From: an uncultured Eubacteriales bacterium
Lineage (GTDB): Bacteria > Bacillota > Clostridia > Peptostreptococcales > Anaerovoracaceae
Direction of reading: 5' to 3'
NCBI GenBank assembly: GCA_900542295.1
Contig: UQNJ01000018.1
Span: forward strand, 1-23,254
Length of the DNA stretch: 23,254 nt
The notes beneath the pieces are model-generated. The model did no database searches. It saw only the letters and a list, made by a program, of their open reading frames with translations, and had not been told where the DNA came from. Position numbers and translations under genes: made by a program. This document shows, one piece after another, positions 1 to 7,321 of this stretch; the stretch's first letter is position 1, and every line of letters starts with the position of its first letter.

Positions 1-34
1 TGATTTATGTTGAAGTTTCAATACTTAAAGGCAA

Positions 35-64
35 TTTTACCAACTCTTTTTGTCCTATAGGCCT
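35..64 (+). repeat. Left copy of a 30-bp inverted repeat
   Basis: This 30-base stretch is an exact reverse complement of 23201-23230. The similarity continues weakly for about 24 bases on its left side (roughly half the positions match). The right copy lies inside the DUF1848 gene. Read in the same frame, the left copy gives the same FYQLFLSYRP peptide but is flanked by in-frame stops, so here it is non-coding or a gene remnant. It could be a decayed inverted duplicate of part of the DUF1848 gene, or an assembly effect at contig ends. Confidence 0.8.
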
Positions 65-132
65 TGATGTAAGTTTATTTCATGGAGTTCCTTTTTTGTA
101 TCTGTTTGCAATAAAAATTTTCGGTTTCGTAT

Positions 133-1419
133 CTAAGTATGTTTTGTAGGCGGCTTTGCTATAGCGGCGACAAAATCTTCAAAATCATCGAAAGAGCTGT
201 TGATAAAATCAAAAAGCACCGGGTCTTTGAATTCGTATTTTGAAACAGGAACGATATAGGGAGCCATTGGTGATGAAGCAAGATCTATCTCCATACGGCG
301 TATATCCGGCAGGTTGTAGGAAGACAGTATGAGCTGGTTATCTTCCAGTATATAATATACGCCCAAAACATCGTCATTAAGAAGATAAGTCTGTTTTTTG
401 ACATGATCGTTATGGGGCTGGAAAATCATGAAGAGGCGGCCATTTTCATAATCTGTAATCATTGCTTTAGAGGCAAGCTGTGTTGAGCTTCTGTCGAATT
501 TAGGCGCGCCGGGCACAAGGTCTGTTACAGTTATAAATTCAGCCTTTGCGGTCATCATAGAAGCCTCTGCCGGAGTAACCTGAAATTCCGACACCTTCTC
601 GTACTTGACCACTTTCAGCCGGTCAAGAGATATTTGAGTTATAAGAAGGAAATACTTGCCATCATATTCTATAAGTGAGTCGCACAAATAGGATTTAAAA
701 GTATCAAAAGTAGCGAAATCTTTATCGTCATCTGTAACATGATAATCTGTATTATAACCGCTGACAGTATCGGGAGATTCCTCTATTACATTGCGAAGCA
801 GAGTTGCTCCTTTGTGCTTTGGAAATAAGTTGGTACGTACATATCCTTTAGTTAGAAATTTAGCGGCGCCGAAATCTTTTCCTATGCATCTCATAAGGAA
901 ATAGTTTATAACCTGATAAGGAGAGTCAAGAACCGGGCATTGCTTGCACATCAGGACATATTCTTCCGCATCTGTAAGAATTACTCTTGGAGTAAGCATA
1001 AAGTTATATTCATCTTTATCTTCGGGAAGCGGAAGGTTGCTTCTTATATTTAAATCAACATAGCTTTGAAGCATGAATCTGGCTTCTTTTTCAGTAAGAG
1101 ATACTTTTTTACCTCCAAGACCGCCAAGCATATAATTTTCTATATCGCTGATTTCTTTTGCATCTTCAGGACTGCCGTTTCCGAGCACACTTTTGTAAGT
1201 TTCAAATCCGGTTTCCTCGGCATCAAAATAAAAAAACTGGTGCAGGTCTGTGAGGCCGGAGTTTTCCGTAAGCTTCCAATGAACGCACATGCCGACAACA
1301 CCCATAAGTCTGGTATCGGTTATTGACGCTGATACGAATTCCTTTGGACTGTCACAAGCTGTTTCTGACAGACCGCCCCGGATAAGTTTAAAAGTTGATC
1401 TTATATCTTGATATGACAA
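133..1419 (-). CDS. Hypothetical protein, 428 aa, family not recognised
   Basis: I do not recognise the family. The protein is acidic, has no signal peptide and no clear membrane segment, and looks cytosolic. Features that can be seen are a Cys-x2-Cys pair (MCKQCPVLDSP) about residue 158 and a second half rich in alternating hydrophobic strands (YFLLITQISLDRLKVVKYE, LMAYIVP-like runs), suggestive of beta-sheet. The start is an unusual TTG at 1419-1417: it is preceded at 7-nt spacing by a GAGGT Shine-Dalgarno, and the nearby ATG is out of frame and stops at once. A candidate promoter lies at 1453-1480. It is transcribed away from metK and has no partner gene in the window. I see no terminator hairpin beyond its stop. 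Codon use looks like that of its neighbours. It is a confident gene of unknown role. Confidence 0.8.
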   Translation of the reverse strand: MSYQDIRSTFKLIRGGLSETACDSPKEFVSASITDTRLMGVVGMCVHWKLTENSGLTDLHQFFYFDAEETGFETYKSVLGNGSPEDAKEISDIENYMLGGLGGKKVSLTEKEARFMLQSYVDLNIRSNLPLPEDKDEYNFMLTPRVILTDAEEYVLMCKQCPVLDSPYQVINYFLMRCIGKDFGAAKFLTKGYVRTNLFPKHKGATLLRNVIEESPDTVSGYNTDYHVTDDDKDFATFDTFKSYLCDSLIEYDGKYFLLITQISLDRLKVVKYEKVSEFQVTPAEASMMTAKAEFITVTDLVPGAPKFDRSSTQLASKAMITDYENGRLFMIFQPHNDHVKKQTYLLNDDVLGVYYILEDNQLILSSYNLPDIRRMEIDLASSPMAPYIVPVSKYEFKDPVLFDFINSSFDDFEDFVAAIAKPPTKHT

Positions 1420-1452
1420 AGTTTTTACCTCATTGAAATTCTATTATTTAAT

Positions 1453-1480
1453 AGTATACATTATTTATAGGAAAAAACAA
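1453..1480 (-). promoter_or_regulatory. Candidate sigma-A promoter for the 428-aa gene
   Basis: On the minus strand TTGTTT (1480-1475) is followed after 16 nt by TATACT (1458-1453), about 30 nt upstream of the TTG start. The metK promoter starts 20 bp away on the other strand, so the two genes have back-to-back divergent promoters. Confidence 0.5.
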
Positions 1481-1499
1481 CAAAATGTTAGGTTAATAG

Positions 1500-1527
1500 T
1501 TGACTTTGGTGGTAAAAGATATATAAT
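1500..1527 (+). promoter_or_regulatory. metK sigma-A promoter
   Basis: TTGACT (1500-1505), 16-nt spacer, perfect TATAAT (1522-1527). Transcription would start near 1534, some 18 nt before the first base of the SAM riboswitch, which fits a riboswitch leader. Confidence 0.85.
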
Positions 1528-1551
1528 AATATGAGTGATAAAATTAAAAAT

Positions 1552-1665
1552 CCTTATTGAGAGCGGCTGAGGGAATAGGCCCTGAGAAGCCCGGCAACCT
1601 GTATGTTGTTTTACAATATGCAAGGTGCTAAATCCTACAGAAATATAATTTTCTGAAAGATGAGG
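1552..1665 (+). promoter_or_regulatory. SAM-I riboswitch (S-box) aptamer of metK
   Basis: The sequence carries the S-box core in order: the P1 5' strand CCTTAT (1552-1557), GAGCGGCTGAGGGA, the CCTGAGAAGCCCGGCAACC block, AAGGTGCTAAATCCT, and the closing CTGAAAGATGAGG whose ATGAGG (1660-1665) pairs with the P1 5' strand. Known S-box logic is that SAM stabilises P1 and lets the downstream terminator (1690-1717) form, so metK is shut off when its product is plentiful. GGAAAG at 1664-1669 is complementary to CTTTCC at 1695-1700, giving a plausible antiterminator that competes with both P1 and the terminator. Confidence 0.95.
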
Positions 1666-1689
1666 AAAGGTACAATACAGACAGTATGC

Positions 1690-1717
1690 CCTCTCTTTCC
1701 GAAAAGAGAGGTTTTTT
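1690..1717 (+). terminator. Expression-platform terminator of the SAM-I riboswitch
   Basis: A perfect 9-bp stem, CCTCTCTTT (1690-1698) with AAAGAGAGG (1703-1711), a 4-nt loop and six T residues (1712-1717). It lies 25 nt after the aptamer and 69 nt before metK, the expected place for the regulated intrinsic terminator. Confidence 0.93.
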
Positions 1718-1786
1718 ATTATCGCTGAGGCGATTAGAACTAATGTATCTGAATAAGGATTTCTGAGATTAGAGGAGGTAAGAAAA

Positions 1787-2971
1787 ATGAAAAAATTATT
1801 CACATCCGAATCTGTTACAGAAGGACATCCTGACAAAGTTTGCGACCAGATATCAGATGCAATTCTGGATGCAATTTTTGAGCAGGATCCTTACGGCAGA
1901 GTAGCGGCGGAAGCAACAACCACAACAGGATATGCTATGGTAATGGGGGAAATCAGCACTAATTGCTATGTTGATATCCCTAAAATAGTTCGTAAAGTTA
2001 TATTGGACATAGGATATGACAGAAGCGATTATGGCTTTGACGGCAACACCTGCGCTGTGATTTCAGCAATAGATGAACAATCAGGCGATATAGCGATGGG
2101 TGTTGATAAGGCGCTTGAGTACAAAGAAGGCACTTTAGATGATAAGATAGATACCATCGGAGCAGGAGATCAGGGACTTATGTTCGGATATGCCTGCAAT
2201 GAAACACCTGAACTTATGCCAATGCCTATAGCGCTTGCACACAAGCTTGCAAGGAGACTTGCCGAGGTAAGAAAGAACGGAGAACTTACATATCTCAGAC
2301 CTGACGGAAAAACACAGGTAACTGTTGAGTATGATGAGGACAAGGTAAAGAGAATAGATACTGTTCTGGTATCCACACAGCATGACCCTGATGTTACTCA
2401 GGAACAAATAAGAAAAGATATGATAGAAAAGGTGATAAAACCTATTGTACCTGCTGAACTTCTTGATGAAGAGACAAAATATTTTGTAAATCCAACGGGA
2501 AGATTCGTAATCGGAGGTCCTCACGGAGATTCCGGCTTAACGGGAAGAAAGATAATCGTAGACAGCTACGGCGGATATGCTCGTCACGGCGGCGGCGCAT
2601 TTTCCGGAAAAGACCCTACAAAGGTTGACCGCAGTGCCTCTTATGCAGCCAGATATGTAGCTAAGAATATAGTGGCATCAGGTATAGCCGATAAATGTGA
2701 AATTCAGCTTGCTTATGCTATCGGAGTTGCAAAGCCTGTATCTATAATGATAGATACATTTGGAACAGGTAAGATTTCTGATGAAAAGATTGCAGAGCTT
2801 GTTGAAAAGAATTTCGATTTAAGACCTGCTGCAATAATAAGAGATCTTGATCTCAGAAGACCTATATACAGGCAGGTAGCTGCTTATGGTCATTTTGGAA
2901 GAACAGATATAGATCTTCCTTGGGAGCATACGGATAAAGCAGCAGCTCTTAAAGAACAGGCAGGATTATAA
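1787..2971 (+). CDS. metK: S-adenosylmethionine synthase
   Basis: Makes S-adenosylmethionine from methionine and ATP in the cytosol; SAM is the methyl donor and also the ligand of the riboswitch in this gene's own leader. The 394-aa length is normal. Family signatures seen are the N-terminal SESVTEGHPDKVCDQISDAI block (with H14 and D16 of the GHPDK motif), the GAGDQGLMFGYA hexapeptide region at 125-136, and GGPHGDSGLTGRKIIVDSYG followed by HGGGAFSGKDPTKVDRSASY, which carry the ATP/phosphate and metal-binding residues. The ATG is fixed by a strong AGGAGG (1773-1778) 8 nt upstream. It is a single-gene unit: promoter 1500-1527, riboswitch 1552-1717, terminator 3013-3066. Nothing is truncated or unusual. 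Confidence 0.98.
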   Translation: MKKLFTSESVTEGHPDKVCDQISDAILDAIFEQDPYGRVAAEATTTTGYAMVMGEISTNCYVDIPKIVRKVILDIGYDRSDYGFDGNTCAVISAIDEQSGDIAMGVDKALEYKEGTLDDKIDTIGAGDQGLMFGYACNETPELMPMPIALAHKLARRLAEVRKNGELTYLRPDGKTQVTVEYDEDKVKRIDTVLVSTQHDPDVTQEQIRKDMIEKVIKPIVPAELLDEETKYFVNPTGRFVIGGPHGDSGLTGRKIIVDSYGGYARHGGGAFSGKDPTKVDRSASYAARYVAKNIVASGIADKCEIQLAYAIGVAKPVSIMIDTFGTGKISDEKIAELVEKNFDLRPAAIIRDLDLRRPIYRQVAAYGHFGRTDIDLPWEHTDKAAALKEQAGL

Positions 2972-3012
2972 ATCGGATAAAAGGTAAAAAGTCAGAAAAG
3001 ACAGTTGATTTT

Positions 3013-3066
3013 AAGAACCGTTTCTGAAAGCCGGGGTATATACCCCGGCTTTCAGCCGGTTCTTTT
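3013..3066 (+). terminator. Strong terminator after metK
   Basis: A 13-bp inner stem, 3024-3036 with 3043-3055 around a TATATA loop, is extended by AAGAACCG (3013-3020) pairing with CGGTTCTT (3057-3064) across a small bulge. T-rich DNA follows (TTTTAGTTTTTG). It ends the metK transcript. Confidence 0.93.
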
Positions 3067-3416
3067 AGTTTTTGTAAAATGCTCATATGTAAGCTGTGAG
3101 TTTGATTGCCTTAAACAGCAGAACAGCCGATATTGAGCGGAAAGGCATGATGAAATACAAGATACGGTTATAATTTATGTGGAAACACCTGAAGAATATC
3201 TAAAGATAAGTTAACATTGCAAATTTAAGGAACCATCGGCAGCTCGAGTATTCCGGCCATGACAGGAGCAATTCGAGCAGACCTGAATCGCTTTAAGCAC
3301 AAGATATTTATTTTAGAAGAAAACAAGTGAAAAAGTGTGAATATAAAGGAGCGAGTACAAATGTGATGATGGAGTAAAACGGCTGAATTACAATGGGTAC
3401 AAGCCATACCATATGT
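3067..3416. other. 350-bp stretch without an intact gene
   Basis: No open frame here has both a start with a ribosome site and reasonable length. Short open pieces occur in different frames of the plus strand, for example 33 codons ending at 3330 (reading TIGSSSIPAMTGAIRADLNR and on) and about 33 codons ending near 3448 in another frame. This may be a decayed coding remnant or simply spacer. The minus-strand frame 3225-3434 has no ribosome site and overlaps the promoter region of the next gene. Confidence 0.4.
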
Positions 3417-3482
3417 TTGACAAAAAGTATACAATATACTTTTATTAAGGTTGTAGACTACAGTAATGATAAACTATATAAT
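3417..3482 (+). promoter_or_regulatory. Tandem candidate promoters and dyad upstream of the M28 peptidase
   Basis: P1: consensus TTGACA (3417-3422), 17-nt spacer, TTTTAT (3440-3445). P2: TAGACT (3454-3459), 17-nt spacer, perfect TATAAT (3477-3482). A perfect inverted repeat, AAAAGTATA (3423-3431) and TATACTTTT (3435-3443) around CAA, fills the P1 spacer and ends 10 bp before the P2 -35, the position of a repressor or activator site. P2 has the better -10. A regulator cannot be named from the sequence. Confidence 0.6.
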
Positions 3483-3552
3483 TAAGCTAATTTTAAGGGG
3501 TGAAGCAACAAAATGATCAGTTAAATCTCAGTGCTTAAGAAAGGTGAAAAGT

Positions 3553-6069
3553 ATGAAAACAAGAAAAGTTTTATTGTGCGTAGTTCTATGCATGTGCCTT
3601 ATCGTAAGCGGATTCAGTTTTGCTTTTGCTGACAACAATGTAAAAACAACATACATGCAGCAGACAGTAGAACAGTTGGGTGAACGCTTGGATGGCGAAA
3701 AAATGTTCGATTATCTGTCCTATGTTTATCTTGGATGGAGAACAACAGGAGGCAGCTGGCAAAACCGGGTAATTGATACCTTTGTACTTGACCAGTTGGT
3801 AGATTCCGGATATAAGAATGCCGGAAAGGGTTCGATCGATTCCAATAACAAGAGCGCTAACGATAAGAGCAGCGCTGTCGATGATGATTACGCATGGGTT
3901 ACTTATTTCAATGATGTGGGTTCGCTGACATGGGATCCTGAATATGCCAAGTTAGAATTAAGCGGCGGCGGAGATTTTGAAGGAAAAGAGGATCTGTTCA
4001 ACAGAATAAATGTTGAATCGGCAGCGTTCAACCCTACTACCGATACATATCTTGACTACTACGGAGTAGACTCGATAGACGATATGTGGAAATGGATAAC
4101 AAAGAAGGACGGAAACGGAAATAGGGTAAATGTATTAAATGGCGAAGAAGCCAAATTAAACGACAGGGTACACCTTGCATGGAACAGCAGCTTCACTGAC
4201 CCGGCAGGAACAAAGCCTGAAGATGCAGAAGGAGTTTCCGGTGAAATCGTATATATCGGAACTACAAACGGAACTACTTGCAGTGAAATCGCAGACACTT
4301 CAACATTGCAAGGAAAGGTGCTTATTACCGATTCTTCACTGAGAAATGCATTCACTCTGGCAAACAAGGTTGGAGCAGTTGCAGTAGCCTCAAAGGCAAG
4401 TCTGAGCAGCTACAGTGTGCCGAAGGATGAAAACGGCAATATTATCCATCCGTTTGAGGAGTCTGCAAGATACGCATCCGGAGCATCGTTGTCATTGACG
4501 CAAAATTCCAATATTGTTGAATGGCAGCTTTCGACAGATCAGTACAATGCACTTTTAGAAGTTCTTGATAAGGCAAAAGAGCCTGTTATAGCAAAGAATA
4601 TCGCAATAGGAAAAGTTTATGCCATGAATGATGAGGCTCAAGGCGGAAAAGGTCAGGCAATCGCTCTTGCAGAGATAAAGGGTTCGACAAAACCTGATGA
4701 AAGAATTTTCCTTTGTGCACACGTACAGGAACCGGGTTCCAATGATAATGCCACAGGTGTTGCTGCTCTTCTGGGAATGGCAACTGAAATCAAGAAGATG
4801 ATTGATGACGGAACATTAGAAAGACCTGAAAGAACCATCACATTCATGTGGGGCGATGAGATGAGCATGGCAAGGCTTTATATGAGCAGTCATAAAGCAG
4901 AAAAAGAAGGTATTGTTTCCGTACTCAATTTGGATATGGTGGGAGAAGATCCTGCAAAAACAGGAAGATCCATGAGAATTGAAAAGACTCCTGACCCTTC
5001 GGCAGTATTTAACTACACACTTGATACTCTGCCTTGGGAAGACGGAAAGGGATATGATGAAACATTTAAGGACACAAGTGGAGAGTTTGTAAGACTTCCT
5101 GATTCACATACCCTGTGGGGAGCAGGAAGCATAGACGGACTGTTCCAAGAAGGATTCTTCTTAAATGACCTTTATATGTATGCGGCTCAGAATGTAATTG
5201 AACATCATGACAGTGAATTTGGGGTAGATGTATGTCCGTATGAAGGCGGAAGTGACCATTCAAGATTTCTTGAACAGGGAATACCGGCTCTTCTGACATG
5301 GCACTTTACAGATTACACTTATCATACATCAGTTGATACGCTTGCAATGTCAAGTGCTCAGGAAATGGAAGACGTAGGAATAACCTCTATGGCAGCAGGA
5401 CTCCTTATGGCAAATGCTACCGATGAAAATGAGGATATTGCCGTTGAAATGATGGCAGAAGTGCAGAAGGCTGCATTTGAACGATTTGCAAAAGAGCAGC
5501 AGAACACACTTAATCATCAGATATATGCGAAAAACAACGGTGGCGATTATGAGACTGCGTTAGCTAATGAAAAAGAAGTTCTCAAGGCATGGCACGACTG
5601 GTATCAGGAAGCTCTGTTGTCAGTAGAAAATTCACTTTTAGAATCACCTTCTGCTGAATATAAGGAAATCAGAGCAACTTATCAGCTCGAACTTGAATTG
5701 AGATACGATCAGGCAGTAAAATTTGCAGAAGAAATGATTAAAGCTGAACCTGCTCATACAGATGTAATCAAGGTTCCTGCAAAGGAAGCTACTGCTGAAG
5801 CAGACGGAAACATAGAGTACTATTACTGCAAATACTGCGGAAAGTATTATGCTGATGAGGCATGCACCAAGGAAATAACTCTTGCAGACACAGTTGTAAA
5901 ATTTGTTCCTGATGAAGAAGAACCGGCAGTTCCGGGAGACAAAACCGACGGAACTCAGAATCCACCTAAGACAGGTGATAACAGCGGCATAGCAGCATTT
6001 ATCATTATGCTTATAGCAGCGGCTTCTGCTGCCGGCGGATTTGCGATTAAGAGAAGAAGAGAACAATAG
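3553..6069 (+). CDS. Secreted, cell-wall-anchored M28-family metallopeptidase with PA domain
   Basis: Probable extracellular zinc aminopeptidase of the M28 family. Order of parts (838 aa): signal peptide 1-26 (MKTRK, hydrophobic core, AFA|DNN); protease-associated (PA) domain about 230-340 (GKVLITDSSLRNAFTLANKV); M28 catalytic domain about 370-620 with H390 and D398 (LCAHVQEPGSNDNATG), D435-E436 (FMWGDEM), D461 (LNLDMVGED) and H591 (YHTSVDT); a helical stretch; a small module with C759-x2-C762 (YYYCKYCGKYYADEAC) of a type common in Firmicute surface proteins; and a sorting signal PPKTGD (804-809), hydrophobic helix and KRRREQ tail for sortase. A GTG at 3544 would add three residues, but ATG 3553 is better placed behind AAGAAAGG. 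It is a single-gene unit with promoters at 3417-3482 and a terminator at 6114. The usual Glu-Glu pair of M28 reads Asp-Glu here. No sortase gene is in the window. Confidence 0.9.
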   Translation: MKTRKVLLCVVLCMCLIVSGFSFAFADNNVKTTYMQQTVEQLGERLDGEKMFDYLSYVYLGWRTTGGSWQNRVIDTFVLDQLVDSGYKNAGKGSIDSNNKSANDKSSAVDDDYAWVTYFNDVGSLTWDPEYAKLELSGGGDFEGKEDLFNRINVESAAFNPTTDTYLDYYGVDSIDDMWKWITKKDGNGNRVNVLNGEEAKLNDRVHLAWNSSFTDPAGTKPEDAEGVSGEIVYIGTTNGTTCSEIADTSTLQGKVLITDSSLRNAFTLANKVGAVAVASKASLSSYSVPKDENGNIIHPFEESARYASGASLSLTQNSNIVEWQLSTDQYNALLEVLDKAKEPVIAKNIAIGKVYAMNDEAQGGKGQAIALAEIKGSTKPDERIFLCAHVQEPGSNDNATGVAALLGMATEIKKMIDDGTLERPERTITFMWGDEMSMARLYMSSHKAEKEGIVSVLNLDMVGEDPAKTGRSMRIEKTPDPSAVFNYTLDTLPWEDGKGYDETFKDTSGEFVRLPDSHTLWGAGSIDGLFQEGFFLNDLYMYAAQNVIEHHDSEFGVDVCPYEGGSDHSRFLEQGIPALLTWHFTDYTYHTSVDTLAMSSAQEMEDVGITSMAAGLLMANATDENEDIAVEMMAEVQKAAFERFAKEQQNTLNHQIYAKNNGGDYETALANEKEVLKAWHDWYQEALLSVENSLLESPSAEYKEIRATYQLELELRYDQAVKFAEEMIKAEPAHTDVIKVPAKEATAEADGNIEYYYCKYCGKYYADEACTKEITLADTVVKFVPDEEEPAVPGDKTDGTQNPPKTGDNSGIAAFIIMLIAAASAAGGFAIKRRREQ

Positions 6070-6113
6070 AACAAAGTTACAAATTTAATTTTAGTTTAAA
6101 TTAAGTTTAAAAG

Positions 6114-6147
6114 GCCGCCCGCCGGTACATCCGGCAGGCGGCTTTTT
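6114..6147 (+). terminator. Terminator after the M28 peptidase
   Basis: A 12-bp GC-rich stem (6114-6125 with 6131-6142, one mismatch) with loop TACAT, followed by five T residues. Confidence 0.92.
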
Positions 6148-6287
6148 CTGTATTTAAAGTGAATGTCATATATAAAAACTGTCTGTCTTGTGTCACAGGA
6201 TTTACATTCACAGGTTTGTATGACTGTGCAAAGCTTTTGATAATAGTTGTTAAACAAATCATTGAGGCTGTTAAATCCGAATAATAT

Positions 6288-6327
6288 AAAAAATCGGCAT
6301 AGCTCACATGTTGGCCATACCGATTTT
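6288..6327 (-). terminator. Terminator of the deoC operon
   Basis: AAAATCGGTATGGC (6327-6314 on the minus strand) pairs with GCTATGCCGATTTT (6303-6290), allowing G-U pairs, and the minus strand continues in a T run (TTTTTT to 6288). It lies 20 bp beyond the stop of the 58-aa gene. The 140 bp between this and the 6114 terminator hold no feature I can support. Confidence 0.8.
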
Positions 6328-6346
6328 AAAGTTTTTAAATATTAAA

Positions 6347-6523
6347 TTAGTAACGCTTATCGAAGGCCTGCTTGAGATATCCTATTGTAAGGATTGAGGC
6401 GATAAGAATACCGGCATATGGCCAGTTGGCCTCTGTACCGCCTGAAAATTTGATGATTGCACACCATATTATTACAAAAATACATATACCTGCCTTGATG
6501 ATACTTACTGTTTTGTCTGACAT
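6347..6523 (-). CDS. Small membrane protein, 58 aa, unknown function
   Basis: The frame starts at ATG 6523-6521 and ends at TAA 6349-6347. The peptide begins MSDKTVSIIKAGICIFVIIW and ends YLKQAFDKRY. Two hydrophobic segments (about residues 8-24 and 36-50) separated by a polar loop (KFSGGTEANWPY) make a probable two-helix membrane hairpin. AGGGGG sits 8 nt before the ATG and overlaps the deoC stop codon, so the two genes are 12 nt apart and probably co-translated from one mRNA; the terminator at 6288-6327 follows. I recognise no family. Support for a real gene comes from the ribosome site, the operon spacing, the terminator just after its stop and a clean membrane-protein composition. A link to deoxynucleoside use is only a guess from position. 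Confidence 0.75.
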   Translation of the reverse strand: MSDKTVSIIKAGICIFVIIWCAIIKFSGGTEANWPYAGILIASILTIGYLKQAFDKRY

Positions 6524-6535
6524 TATTGAGACCCC

Positions 6536-7210
6536 CTACTGTCTTTTTTTGCTGTCTTCCATGACTGCAACGGAGGCACTTGCTCCTATTCTGTCTGCAC
6601 CGGCTGCTATCATTGCCATAACGGTATCGTAGTTTCTTATGCCGCCGCTGGCTTTTACTGAAAGCCTTTCGCCGACAATTTTACGCATCAAAGCGACATC
6701 GTCTTCGGTGGCTCCACCGGTGGAAAATCCTGTTGAAGTCTTAACAAAGGCGGCCTTAGCTTCTTCGGAGAGACGACATGCTGTTTCTTTTTGTTCATCT
6801 GTAAGCAGACATGTTTCTATGATGACTTTGACTATTGCGTCATATTTGGCAGCGGCGTCAACGACTGCTTTAATATCTTCATATACGAATTCTTCTCCGC
6901 CCTCTTTGAGTGCACCTATATTGATTACCATATCTATTTCAGAGGCTCCGTCTCTGCAGGCTTCTTCTGTTTCAAAAACTTTGGTGGCAGTGGTACATGC
7001 ACCAAGAGGAAAGCCTACAACGGCTGCAATCTTTACATCGGAACCTTCAAGGGCATCCTTGCACTGTGCTACGTTGCACGAATTTACGCAAACTGAATAA
7101 AAATCGTACTTCAGGGCTTCGCTGCACAGCAGGTCTATCTGTTCCGTGGTAGCGTCTGCCTTAAGCAGAGTATGATCAAAATATTTATTTAATGGTTTAG
7201 AAAGCTTCAT
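6536..7210 (-). CDS. deoC: Deoxyribose-phosphate aldolase
   Basis: Cleaves 2-deoxyribose-5-phosphate to glyceraldehyde-3-phosphate and acetaldehyde, the last step of deoxynucleoside catabolism, in the cytosol. The 224-aa protein has the class I aldolase signatures: YFDHTLLKADAT at the N-terminus, EIDMVINIGAL with D93, the Schiff-base lysine K157 in FVKTSTGFSTGGAT, and K186 in VKASGGIRNYD, equivalent to the second active-site lysine. Length is typical of the short bacterial form. The ATG is set by CCGGAGGT 8 nt upstream. The usual partners (deoD, pdp, cdd, a nucleoside permease) are absent; instead a 58-aa membrane protein follows. The promoter (7241-7269) shares its -35 hexamer with the divergent gene at 7322. 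Confidence 0.97.
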   Translation of the reverse strand: MKLSKPLNKYFDHTLLKADATTEQIDLLCSEALKYDFYSVCVNSCNVAQCKDALEGSDVKIAAVVGFPLGACTTATKVFETEEACRDGASEIDMVINIGALKEGGEEFVYEDIKAVVDAAAKYDAIVKVIIETCLLTDEQKETACRLSEEAKAAFVKTSTGFSTGGATEDDVALMRKIVGERLSVKASGGIRNYDTVMAMIAAGADRIGASASVAVMEDSKKRQ

Positions 7211-7240
7211 TATTTTACCTCCGGGTATTTATATTGTTTT

Positions 7241-7292
7241 ATTATATCATGCAGGAATTGATATTGCAATGGCAGCCTATCATGCATATAAT
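7241..7292. promoter_or_regulatory. Divergent overlapping promoters sharing one palindromic -35
   Basis: TTGCAA at 7264-7269 is its own reverse complement. On the plus strand it is followed by a 17-nt spacer and TATAAT (7287-7292), driving the 7322 gene. On the minus strand it is followed by a 17-nt spacer and TATAAT (7246-7241), driving deoC. Both spacers are ideal and both -10 boxes are perfect, so a single hexamer can serve either direction but probably not both at once. Confidence 0.8.
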
Positions 7293-7321
7293 ATAAAGAT
7301 AGGATTAAGAAAGAGGTAGTT

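Noticed and set aside
3..150. Open frame on the plus strand from the window edge to a TAG at 148-150
   Set aside because: It overlaps the end of the minus-strand 428-aa gene, has no recognisable sequence, and includes the 30-bp repeat that is in another frame on the right. It could be the tail of an upstream gene but cannot be supported.
1465..1836. Minus-strand frame of 123 codons across the metK leader
   Set aside because: It is antisense to the promoter, riboswitch and start of metK and has no ribosome site of its own.
3225..3434. Minus-strand frame of 69 codons upstream of the M28 peptidase
   Set aside because: It starts in the promoter and dyad region of the opposite gene, lacks a ribosome site, and its composition is not protein-like.
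6162..6242. Plus-strand frame of about 25 codons after the M28 terminator
   Set aside because: It is very short, with no ribosome site and no promoter.
6107..6307. Minus-strand frame of 66 codons between the two terminators
   Set aside because: It begins inside one terminator hairpin and ends inside another, with no ribosome site.
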